Shown piece after piece: positions 52,601 through 62,925 of a DNA stretch of 64,000 nucleotides; the stretch's first letter is position 1, and every line of letters begins with the position of its first letter. The position numbers and the translations under genes were made by a program. Under the pieces are notes generated by a model. That model was not told the origin of the DNA. It searched no databases and saw only the letters and a program-made list of their open reading frames with translations. This DNA comes from Corella eumyota (taxonomy: Eukaryota; Chordata; Ascidiacea; Phlebobranchia; Corellidae): the NCBI GenBank assembly GCA_963082875.1, contig OY720100.1, forward strand, positions 12,548,591 through 12,612,590. Reading direction: 5' to 3'.

Positions 52601-55600
52601 TTGATATTATTACCAACAAAAAATTACAGACCTCATTTCAGGTATAAAAAAGCCCATTAATTTTTTATTATATGTTTAAGTAAGAAAAAATTTCATTTTC
52701 TTGTTTGTTTTAGAAATTGGTTGATGAATGCAAGAAGTTTGATAATCCATGTACAAATGCAAAACTTGAAAGTAGCAAGAAGAAAAATCGTTACAAAAAT
52801 ATTTATCCATGTAAGTCTAAATTATTTACTATCTTGTTTATTCAGTAAGTTTGTGTTTTAAATTTAATTTTTATATTATTAATTTTAGTTGACCATGCTA
52901 GAGTTATATTGGAGGATAACAAGGGCGAAGATTACATTAATGCTGCTTTTATGGATGTAAGTATAAATTTTTTATAATTTTTTGACTTAGTTTTTGACTT
53001 CGAAAATTAACGTAGTAAAGTCTATTACCTTTTCACTACTTAACAAAATTTTTTTAGGTTTTGTAATAACTCTTTTATTATTTTAAACAAATTTATTTAG
53101 GGTTACAAACAAGAAAAGAAGTTTATAGCAGCACAAGGCCCAACTAACTTTACTGTAAACGATTTTTGGACAATGATTTATCAGCAAAAATCTAGTGTTA
53201 TTGTTATGCTTACTGGCTTGATAGAAAATGCTAAGGTAACTAAAATGTCTGTTTGTATAAAAATAAGCAAATAACATATGTATTGTATTCATGTATATGT
53301 AAACTAGTACTTGATTTTTAGGAAAAATGTTCCCAGTATTGGCCTAACATCAACAAAAGCAAACAAGTTGGTAAATTTCAAATTCAAAATGTTGAAGAAT
53401 CATGTTCAGAGGGAATCTTTAGAAGAAAATTAATTCTTACTTCTTCCGATGTAAGATAAATTTATAACAAAATTATGGTTACTCAAGTTTAATCATAAGT
53501 TATTGACAAAATCTGCAAAGTTTTGTTCACCCAATTAACAAATCAATATACAAAAAAATTTGTTTGAAATAAATGCAAATGTGTCCTAATCTTTATATAA
53601 TAGATTAGTGTACTGTATGTATTTATTTATTTAAATATAGCCTTTAAAATAAAAGCAATGCCATTTGTGACTAGCGGTTGAATTATTATTATTATCATGT
53701 ATTATTTGCGATCATATTACAACGATTAAAGTACATTTAGAGACCAGGCATTCAACTATATATACTAATGGATTAAAATATAATAAAACAGAAATTGTAT
53801 TCATAGGTCAAGCATGAAATCATACAGTTTCAGTTGGTGGCCTGGCCTGACCATGGAGTACCAGAAACTACATCAACTATTGTTCATTTACATGACATGG
53901 TAGAACAAGCAACTGTTGACACATCACCCATTATTGTTCACTGCAGGTTATTGTCAAATAAGCTATTCACACTTGTATACTAAAGTTTTCTATTCAATTT
54001 ATTCCATTTATAATTGTATTTTTTTTTTCATTCAAAAATGTTATTTTCATTGAATCCATTGAAAAAAAAGACTTAATAGATTTGTTAAGGTCAATAAAAG
54101 TTAGGCTAGCATGAGTAATAAATTACTGATTTTAAACTACTTAAAATTATATAAGTTTACATGAAATATTAATATCTTTCCTACATTTAAATTATATAAA
54201 ATCCTTTAAATATATTTAAATGCAGTGCTGGGGCAGGTAGATCAGGAACTTATATTGCAATGGACATTTTATTTCATCAACTCAAAGATCAAAAGGGAGC
54301 AGACATTCATCAAACCATTCTTGAAATGAGAAAGAATAGAACTGAGATGGTGCAAAATGCTGTGAGTAACACTTCTAAAATTTTATATTGTTACTTGTAC
54401 ATTGTTAGTCATGGTTTCTATACATTCAATGTGTTTCGATCTTGATTCATTTTAGATGTAAAAAGGGCAAACGTTTAGGTTTTATTTTTTATAAAAGAAT
54501 TTAATAATACACCAACGCTAATTTAGTATTAAACTGAATTGAATAGATTTTTGTTATTTATGTTGGCCAATTTGTTTATGAACTGACCTTTAGAATAGTC
54601 TCAAAAATAAAAATATGAAACATTTGGTAAATTGACTACATATTTGAGAAATGCTTTTGGTTTAACTTAAATCTTTACCACTGTCTAAAAAGGTAATTTT
54701 TTTTTACTTCAGAACCAATATGGATTGGTATTTAAACTTGTAATGGAACACTACATGCTTCCAAACAGTGATCTGTCAGTACAGGACTTCTCCATATTAA
54801 CTAGCAATGGAATGTGAGTAAACTGTTACCAAATGAGAGATTCTGTTATTTTTGAAATGAAAATATATATAATGTTTGCTGCAGTACTTGCTGCAGTATA
54901 AAGTAGATATTTATATAAAAATTCCCTTAAATCTAGAAGCAAATTAGCTCAAACAGAGTTCAAAAGACTAAGTACACTTGTAGACTTGCATACTTACTCA
55001 ACAGCTGATAATAACTCCAGTAAAAATGTTGATCTTCTATGCAGACCAAGTAATTTCTTTGATCTGTAATTAGTCACAAATAACATTATTATTATACCTT
55101 AAATAAAATATTATTGTTAATGTATAATAACAAATTAGTAACAGCATGTTTTTAAACTAATATTTGTAAATTATGATTGACAATAATGGAAAATTTTAAT
55201 ACATTTAATTATATTACTCAAAAATATTTTTTTATTTTTTGTTTAGATGATGAAAATATTGTAATGGTATTGGATGGTTTTGGGTCAAAAATGTATGTTA
55301 ATGCATCTTATATGCAGGTTAGTTAACATAACTTCTTGAAGCTATTTTTGAGAATGGCATTAGGTTTTAAAAACCATTCAGCTGTTAGATCAAATAATAA
55401 CCATAGGTTAAAAACATTTCTTAAGACTAAGCTAAATTGTTAAAATCATGATTGGACTACTAATTTTAACTTTTTTTTTGTAGAATGCAGAATGTGTTAG
55501 AAAGTATGTAGCTGCTCAAAATCCTCAAGATGACACTGCTGAGATGTTTTTGAATATGGTTTCTCAGAATGCTATTAACACAATTGTACAACTGGAAGAT

Positions 55601-56528
55601 GTGGTAATTAGTTATCTATTATTAATATAATTTAACACAAACAAAAGTTTAACCTATTGTTTATAGAATTGCTATTGGATATCAGCAACTGCAGAAGGTG
55701 AAAGCATTCAGCATGGCAACTTTTTGGTTAAGGTCGTTAAAGAGAATGTAATGGAAGGCTGTATTAAAAAACTTCTAACCCTTTCATCTAACAACAACCA
55801 ATTTGTAAGCATTAAAAATATATATATATTAAGTTTATAAGCATATTTGTTTTTAGGGTTTTCAAAAATTTAAAATCAATATTTTAAACTATTTTTAAAA
55901 TTTTACAAGCAACCCAAGTCAATAAACCATTTGACTTTGACCACTTGGAGTAGTGATACTACCCCACCAAGTGTTGGAGTTTTGCTTGATGTTATTAACA
56001 ATCAAATGCTATTTTCAAGTGACTCGAAACACAGTTTGTCACTTGTACATTGCAGGTATACAAAATAATTTTTAACAAAAATTACATTTTATAATTTTCT
56101 AAATTACTTTATAGTGTAACAGTTAATTGCCTGGCAGCACTACAAAGCTTATATTATTTTAATAGCATATAATATTTTATTACAGAAATGGTTGTACAAG
56201 AACTGGCCTTTTTGTTGCACTGATGAATATCTTGGAAAGATTGAAATCCCAGCGTAGGATTGATGTATTTCGAGCAATCAAAGATCTTAGAGATATGAGA
56301 CCCAACATGGTCAATCAATTTGTAAGTAACTTAAATTTTTAGTTATAATGTTATTTGGAAACAGACAAGTTAATATTATTACTTAATGTTAAACAAAAAT
56401 AACCCCAAAATTGGATAAATTCACTTTTTAATTAGCAATATAATCTATTACAGGAGCTATATCATTTTTGTTATGACTTTGTTTCTCAATATCTTCAAAC
56501 CTTTGAAACATATGGCAACTATGAATAA
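46619..56528 (+). CDS. Gene I: receptor protein tyrosine phosphatase with split CTLD and two FN3-like domains
   Basis: Thirty exons give about 1179 residues. Ectodomain exons: 46619-46709, 46865-47041, 47316-47466, 47588-47697, 47870-48043, 48963-49160, 49333-49445, 49546-49653, 49783-49959, 50293-50424, 50521-50605. Then 50905-51022 (TM about 516-541), juxtamembrane 51111-51145, 51680-51765, 51940-52009 (Y589 in NYVNF). D1 runs from 52532-52641 through 52714-52810, 52889-52956, 53101-53235, 53322-53450, 53807-53946, 54226-54361 and 54713-54813. D2 is 54937-55049, 55247-55317, 55484-55603, 55667-55804, 55910-56055, 56186-56321, 56454-56528. D1 is catalytically complete: NRYKN loop (Y672), WPDHG (D803), [10 protein letters not shown] (C834, R840). 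D2 keeps C1109 and R1115 ([10 protein letters not shown]) but has WSS in place of WPD and no NRY loop, so it is probably inactive or regulatory. Expected role: dephosphorylating tyrosines on membrane-proximal partners, controlled by an extracellular ligand that is unknown. Exon 6 is preceded by a relic of an older copy. Confidence 0.92.
48269..48550 (+). mobile_element. tRNA-derived SINE in intron 5 of gene I
   Basis: tRNA-like head with 'gtttaaaccccaat' at the B-box position, the body word 'tgagccagcacctaatcagc', 'gactgggtcggggtaac', and a 3' part ending near 'acatcgagaataag'. It is a fuller copy than those in intron 9 because it retains this 3' tail. Confidence 0.8.
48717..48806. repeat. 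Two-copy direct repeat in intron 5 of gene I
   Basis: Two near-identical copies of about 50 bp containing 'catactgctacattatgaca' followed by 'aaaaagggg'. A related single segment lies near 28372 in gene F. Local duplication; no function suggested. Confidence 0.6.
48850..48899 (+). pseudogene. Relic of an older exon 6 upstream of the working exon 6 in gene I
   Basis: After a normal acceptor, the sequence reads [16 protein letters not shown], the start of the exon 6 found in genes D-H, and then stops matching without a donor site. Sixty-odd bases later a complete exon 6 follows that reads [12 protein letters not shown], the version found in gene J. This is a broken leftover, not a working exon. 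Confidence 0.75.
49976..50220 (+). mobile_element. tRNA-derived SINE in intron 9 of gene I
   Basis: Same family, same place relative to the splice site, and the same flanking bases (gtaaagttataaatag) as the SINE at 29492 in gene F, hence one ancestral insertion. The B box is decayed here (gggcttaatccaa). Confidence 0.82.
51279..51510 (+). mobile_element. 5'-truncated tRNA-derived SINE in intron 13 of gene I
   Basis: Begins in the middle of the tRNA-like head, retains the B box (gggtttaatcccc), the body (gctgagccagcacttaatca, gactgggtcggagtaac) and the 3' tail (ctcacatcgaggataaag). Confidence 0.82.
52147..52397 (+). mobile_element. Rearranged SINE in intron 15 of gene I
   Basis: tRNA-like head 'cggcagcgtggtgttgtgg', then three tandem copies of a segment with 'actgatcccatgctgtagcg', then a jump to the 3' tail (cccacatcgaggataaag) with the central body lost. 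A rearranged member of the family. Confidence 0.8.
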
Positions 56529-57552
56529 TATTCAAATTCCGTCTATTGGATAGAATATAAGGTTTATAAAAAATTGTTAAATGTACAAATACCACTGGTT
56601 TAGTTATAAACCCTACTCGACAAACCTAATCTATTTTTTATTACTTTGTTGGAAAAACTTGAAATTGAGAAATTTGCTGCACAAAACTTTACACACTGTA
56701 CTGTTAAGAAACTGATATATATAAACTTATTTAAAAGTTTAAACAAAGATACACAAAATAAACTTTAATGTTATAAAATCTGTAACCCTATATTTTTTAC
56801 TCTAAGTGAATGATTATTTTTGCCAAATAATTTGTATTTAATTTTAGATGATGTTGTTTTTGTATATTTTTATTATAGCATATTATTTAATTATGTGTAA
56901 ACTATACTTCTATTTTATGTGTTGTTTATATTAAAATTCATAAATTTTATAAATTAAGTTTTTTTTTCTGGTATTAAGGCGGGTAAATGGGTACAACAAA
57001 ACTCTAGTTTTTCTTATAGCTTACACACTATAACAATAGTGTTAACATTATGTACGGCTATGTTGTTTCTGCGTTAAAGTTAAGAAAAATTTAGGCATAT
57101 TGTTTTTTAAGTTAGTAGTTTATGGTTTACTGTAAATTAAGTATATATTGGTAAAGGGATTTTTGCCTGAATGGATCACATTAAAATCATACAAACATTA
57201 CTTAATACTATTTTAGTTACGCAATCATGAAAATATAAAATTTTAGATATTAAGGGTCTTTGTTAAAAAAAAATTTAAGTTTGACTTGTTCTTATAAAAA
57301 TCTTTTTCAGGTAAAAAAACAAGTGTCATACAACAAATAAAAGTCAAAAGTATATTCACAATTCAAAGTATTTACGTGTTGTTTTTCTTTCTTACCGCTT
57401 CATCGTTATGCTCAATCATAAGAGGAAATTGTTAAGCTAATATATAAATATGCCTGGGCTGTGAGTAGGTGTTTATGCTTATACTTTAATTACTTGATTT
57501 CTTTTGTTCAAGTTTTTAATATATATAGATAGCGTTGGTAGGCTATATGTTA
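56529..57552. other. 3' flank of the phosphatase gene and 5' flank of gene J
   Basis: No gene seen. The first part is the 3' untranslated region of gene I. The rest is AT-rich and does not closely match the other spacers by eye. Confidence 0.55.
56757..56762 (+). promoter_or_regulatory. Candidate poly(A) signal of gene I
   Basis: AATAAA about 230 bp after the stop codon of the phosphatase gene, a usual distance. In DNA this AT-rich such hexamers are common, so the call rests on position. Confidence 0.4.
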
Positions 57553-58395
57553 ATGCAATATAAGAAAATGTCCCACGAAAGTTTTTGGATTTATACACCA
57601 ATATTAATTGTTTTATGTATTTTAACTTCAAGTGACGGAGGTAATATATTAACGAAAAAGTAATTAATATTATTAAGTCATTTTTTATTTGATGTGTTTT
57701 ATACCTAAAATTTGGTATACTACTTTTGTATTTATCATGTTAATTTTTTATTAATTGCTAAAAATAAAATTTAATGTGTAGGTAAGTCTATCTACGTGAA
57801 TTCCTTGAACTCTACCGTTACTATGTTGTAGGGTTTAATATAAAGTATAAGCAGAAAGTAATTGTCTAATTTACAAAGCCAAAAATCTATTGACAATAAA
57901 TCTAACATAAAATCGCTAATTCAGTTTAAAAAAATAATAATAAATACAATATAATAATAATATCGATTGGGGAATTTTTAAATCACGTGGACTTAAAAAA
58001 AACAACTTAGTTTTGTTTTTTCAATCGTAAACGGTTAATTACTTAAGTTTTAAGAATTAAAAAATGTAGATGGAAGCTTAATAAATTGATATTATTCAAA
58101 CATAAATATATATGTTTACTTAGCGTGCAGCGACAGTATAGTTGGAATTGGAGATAATATATACAGTTTATCAGACAATCAACTTAATGTGAAAAATGCT
58201 GAAAATTTTTGTAAGGAAAATGATGGAAATTTGGCTTCATTCCGAGATCAACAAACAAATGATTTCATTGTCAATCTTATTAACAACAAATACAGAAATG
58301 GTAAAACTGTTGTTCAAATGTATGTAAATTTATAATAAATTTTTTTTTAAGTTTAAAGAATAAATGGGTCATCAATACATTACAAAGGATTTAGT

Positions 58396-59425
58396 GGCAC
58401 TATGTAAAAAGTGGAGTGCAGAGTGCGGAGTTTTTTTGTTTTTTTAATAAAATGACATCATAACCCCCTTGTGCCACATTTTCATTGCCCCATTCTTGAA
58501 GTAAATTTAATCAGCAATCGCATGATGGTAACTAGAAGTTGGCACAAAGGGGATAAAGAGGTCAACGGGAGCAATATTTGACGAAAATACGTATTTGGTT
58601 ATCAGTTTTTGAATGGAAATGACGTCATAACCCCTTTGTGCCACATTTTTATTGCCCCATTCATAAAGTAAATTTAATCAGCAATCGCATGATGGTAACT
58701 AGAAATTGGCACAAAGCGGATAAAGGGGTCAACGGGAGCAATATTTGACGAAAATATGTATAAAATATGTATTTGGTTATCAGTTTTTGAGCGGAAATGA
58801 CGTCATGACCCCTTTGTGCCACATTTTTATTGCCCCAATCTTTAAGTAAATTTAATTTGCAATCGCATGATGGTAACTAGGAGTTGGCACAAAGGGGATA
58901 AAGGGGTCAACGGGAGCAATATTTGACAAAAATACGTATTTCGATTATCGGTTTTTAGACGGCAATGATGTCATAACCTTGTGTGCTAAATTTTACTAAT
59001 TTCATGCAGAAGTAAATTCAACATATCAGAAATATTGTGTATTATAAATGTTTTTTTTACATTAAAAAACGTTTTTATATTTTGTCTTAATCTTAACGAA
59101 AAAAAATAAATAGTTATTTTTGCATCATGGTTTAAAAATCAAATTAAAGCCAATTTAGACGACGTATAACCGGTTGTCGTTCTTCGTCAGTTGATGTAGG
59201 TAAAATGAATTGGTGATTTTTTGATAAATTTTTAGCAGCATTTTTCTAAAAGTAAACTGCTATAAAATTAGTGTTAAAATTTCTGCACACTTTTTTTAAC
59301 AATAAGCTGTTACACAAAATTAATATATTGGCTGCAGTGTTTTTAATATACGAAGAAGCCCTTTTCTATATAAACACAAAAAAATAAATAGTATTGGAAA
59401 TACCGATTTAGTTTCCGTAGTTGTA
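58396..59425 (+). repeat. Left terminal inverted repeat of the fold-back element
   Basis: Pairs with 60597-61629 in inverted orientation along its full length. Internal tandem units start near 58451, 58618 and 58796, with a partial fourth near 58966. The inner end falls exactly where the Ulp1-like frame begins, so that gene has lost its 5' part. Confidence 0.85.
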
Positions 59426-60585
59426 TTCTTACAAAAACGATCAAACACACCACATGAATGAACTAGTTGCTTTTGTCATGCATCTAATTCCGGATTCAGC
59501 AAAAGAAAAGTTATGGGATATTACTGCTCCTGTAGATTTTGAACCACAAATTGGAGGGTATGATTGTGGGCTTCATGTTTGCATAAAGGCGTATATAATG
59601 TGTACAGAAAAGGAAGTACTAATAAAAAAGAAAATTCAAACGAGATTCGGGCCTGGATAGCAAAGCTATTAATAAACAATAAAGTTTACCAAGTTTTGAA
59701 GCCCTTTATTGGTGACAGCAGTAAAAAATACTTCAGGACAAGTAAAGATTTTACCCCTGCTTTTAAGGTTGCCAGAAAGTGTCCTGGTGGGTATAGGTCA
59801 TCTATTGAATTTTTATTAGATGCTGTTAGCTGCTTTTTTAGTGCCAGCAATGAAACATGTGCGTATCAGGAAAAATGCATACGCCCTCTTGGAAAACAAC
59901 TAATGGTACTTTGCAGTGGAAAGTGTTACGATTGGTACCACACATACTGTGTCAATGAACCGTACGATCAAAGTTTTTTCTCCAGTTACTTGTGCCCCAA
60001 TTGTCTTGAAATTTCAACAGACACTTTAGATGAAAATGAGGAGGAGATTGCGAAATTTATTGTAGACGGAAAGACTGACAACCACTTGCTTTCTATATTC
60101 AATTCAAAAATTTCATCTGACAGGTACATTAATTTTTTAATTAGTGTAAATTGCGAACATTATTTTAAGTTAATTAATTTGTATTAAAGATTTTTGTTTT
60201 AAAAAGCCGGCATTTAAAAATTTTAATTATATAAAATAAATACTTTTTTGCAAAAGTGGCCGACAAAAAGCCAAAAACCCACAACAATCAATCTAAAATT
60301 AGAAGGAGTGAATACATTTTTTAAAGACCAAAATTTATTTGAAACTGTCAACTTTTATTTGCATGGTTTAGTTAAAAAAATTTATACCAGGTTAGATTTG
60401 TTTTTAAACATTCAAATAAAATGTTTTACACTTAAAATCAACTTTAATTATACAAAGAATGTATAAAACATTATTTTTATATTTATTATATTTTTAGACA
60501 GATTAAAGATAATATTAAATCAACCGATTTAATGCTGTTTGTATTTTTTCCTGAAGCGGTAAAATATGCGCTACGAGAAATTTAA
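59421..60585 (+). pseudogene. Remnant of a Ulp1-like protease plus PHD-finger gene
   Basis: The first frame, 59421-59660, contains the C-terminal half of a Ulp1/SENP-type cysteine protease: a Gln and the catalytic Cys in PQIGGYDCGLHVC. The His and Asp residues expected upstream are missing because the frame starts at the edge of the inverted repeat. The continuation (IRAWIAKLL) lies in the next frame, implying a slip in an A-rich run near 59625. That frame runs to about 60123 and holds a PHD-like zinc finger (C-x5-C, C-x3-C-x4-H-x2-C, C-x2-C; residues CYDWYHTYC). Two further open pieces, 60248-60390 and 60498-60585, join in phase over a plausible intron and end with a stop, but their link to the first part does not keep phase. 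It was probably an accessory or transposase-linked gene of the full-length element and is not functional here. Confidence 0.7.
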
Positions 60586-60596
60586 AATAGTAGGCC

Positions 60597-61629
60597 TACA
60601 ACTACGGAAACTAAATCGGTATTTACAATACTATTTATTTTTTTGTATTTATATAAAAAGGGCTTCTTCGTATATTAAAAACACTGCAGCCAATATATTA
60701 ATTTTGTGTAACAGCTTATTGTTATAAAAAGTATACAGAAATTTTAACACTAATTTTATAGCAGTTTACTTTCAGAAAAATCCTGCTAAAAATTTATCAA
60801 AAAATCACCAATTCATTTTACCTACATCAACTGACGAAGAACGACAACCGGTTATACGTGGTCTAAATTGGCTTTAATTTGATTTTTAAACCATGATGCA
60901 AAAATAACTATATATTTTTTTTTGTTAAGATTAAGACAAAATACAAAAACGTTTTTTAATGTAAAAAAAACATTCATAATACACAATATTTCTGATATGT
61001 TGAATTTACTTCTGCATGAAATTAGTAAAATTTAGCACACAAGGTTATGACATCATTGCCGTCTAAAAACCGATAATCGAAATACGTATTTTTGTCAAAT
61101 ATTGCTCCCGTTGACCCCTTTATCCCCTTTGTGTCAACTTCTAGTTACCATCATGCGATTGCAAATTAAATTTACTTAAAGATTGGGGCAATAACAATGT
61201 GGCACAAAGGGGTCATGACAATATTTTCGCTCAAAAACCGATAATCGAAATACGTATTTTTGTCAAATATTGCTCCCGTTGGCCCCTTTATCCCCTTTGT
61301 GCTAACTTCTAGTTACCATCATGAGATTGCCGATTAAATTTACTTTAAGAATGGGGCAATAAAAATGTGGCACAAGGGGGTTATGACGTCATTTCCGCTC
61401 AAAAACTGATAACCAAATACGTATTTTCGTCAAATATTGCTCCCGTTGACCCCTTTATCTCCTTTGTGCCAACTTCTAGTTAGCATCATGCGATTGCTGA
61501 TTAAATTTACTTCAAGAATGGGGCAATAAAAATGTGGCACAAAGGGGTTATGTCGTCATTTTATTAAAAAAACAAAAAAACTCCGCACTCTGCATCCCGT
61601 ACTCTGCACTCCACCTTCTACATAGTGCC
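60597..61629 (-). repeat. Right terminal inverted repeat of the fold-back element
   Basis: Inverted partner of 58396-59425, with the same internal tandem units in reverse. The arms differ by scattered substitutions and small indels, for example a slightly longer tip (ctgcatcccgtactctgcac), so the copy is not brand new. Confidence 0.85.
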
Positions 61630-62710
61630 GTTTTAGTACTTAAAAATAATGCTAATTTTGTACTAGCTGACGATCAATATCTACATTAAGTCTCAGTAAC
61701 TTTGATTTCATATCTAATTTAAAGTGTGGTCTATTCGAGTGATATTTATATTATTTACTACTGCTTAACATGTATACATTATACTACTCAAATTTTTTTT
61801 TTTTAAATGTTTTTTGCATGGTTATTGATATACTTATTTTTTTACAATGACATCAATTTATTTTTATTAAAAGGGTTGCAAAGAGTGTGGATATTTTACA
61901 AAAGAGTAATGGCAGATAATCTTTATGGTCGAGGATACAGATATGCTTTATCACCTGAAGAAACAGACGGTTGGATGAGTGCTGGACGTTTGGGAGATAT
62001 TGCTTATGTTGATCTTTATAAAAGGTTTACATTATAACGTACTATCTATAAAACATTAAAATTAATTTTTTGAAACCTATCCTAAAATGATCAAATATAA
62101 ACATTATATATGTATACAAAATTTTAACCGGTTTAGTGTATTTTATAATTTGTTTCCAAAAAACTTTAATTTTAGTTCAAGATCAGGATTTACACAACCT
62201 CTCACGTTTTGTCAATATCAATTTAGATGGGGTATAACAGTGGGACCCAGACCTAATAATTGTCGCGATGAACCTGCTGAAGGTAAATATGTTTTAAATT
62301 ATTTAGTAATTTTTTGTTCATGCTGTTATTGTATACACAGTATTTTCAAAATAAACAATTCAAAAATATAAAAAAAACATTTTGATTGATTTTTGAATGA
62401 TAGGCTGCTATTAACTTAAAAACAAAAAATTTAATTTATTTATGTATATACTATTTATAAACAGGGCTAACTGTTTTTGACTTTCAATTTTTTGGATCAC
62501 TAAATAATGTTAGTTCATTGGTAAGATATCTTTTAAATAGAGATATTCAACCTTTTTCCACCAAGTTAACTGCCAATTATGATTCAAGTTTTATTATTGA
62601 ACGATTTGTATACTTAATTGGCACTATATATGTTCCAGGTAATAAAACTGTTTTAACTAAAAAAAATTTTCTTACAATATTACTTTGAGATTTTCTAAGC
62701 TACTATGTTA

Positions 62711-62925
62711 GGCACTGTGGTGTAGTGGTAAAAACACTTGCTACACCACATAGGGTCGAGGGCTGAGCCAGCACTTAATCAGCAGCATAAGTATTTGGCA
62801 ATTATAATTTATAATATTTTAAACTGCCACAGGCAACTCGAGACTGAATCGGGGTAACAGTTGTTACTTAATGTTTAGGTCGCGCAATCGACCTTCTCAT
62901 GATAAGAATAAATATATATAAATAA
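62711..62925 (+). mobile_element. tRNA-derived SINE in intron 5 of gene J
   Basis: The tRNA-like head (ggtgtagtggtaaaaacac) is followed by a shortened B-box region and then the body (ctgagccagcacttaatcag) and the 3' part (gaatcggggtaacag). The central part is deleted relative to the copy at 48269. It lies in the same intron number as that copy but at a different site. Confidence 0.78.

Larger units (their letters stand above)
58396..61629. mobile_element. Fold-back DNA transposon with ~1.03-kb terminal inverted repeats
   Basis: The two arms, 58396-59425 and 60597-61629, are inverted copies of each other, beginning GGCACTATGT and ending ACATAGTGCC. Each arm carries about three tandem repeats of 170-190 bp ('cctttgtgccacattttta', 'ggcacaaaggggataaag' words). 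Between them lie only about 1.17 kb with a gene remnant. The flanking bases are similar (ATTTAG left, TTTTAG right), but an exact target duplication cannot be fixed. The CACTA-like terminus suggests the CACTA/EnSpm group, though arms this long are unusual; a Mutator-like or other Ulp1-carrying group is possible. It lies in intron 2 of gene J. Confidence 0.82.

Noticed and set aside
58451-58970. CRISPR-like regular repeats
   Set aside because: Long 170-190 bp tandem units inside a transposon arm of a eukaryotic genome, not short repeats with unique spacers.
58396-61629. Polinton or other virus-like element suggested by the cysteine protease
   Set aside because: Only a Ulp1/PHD remnant is present; there is no polymerase, integrase, packaging or capsid-like gene, and 3.2 kb with fold-back arms fits a plain DNA transposon.
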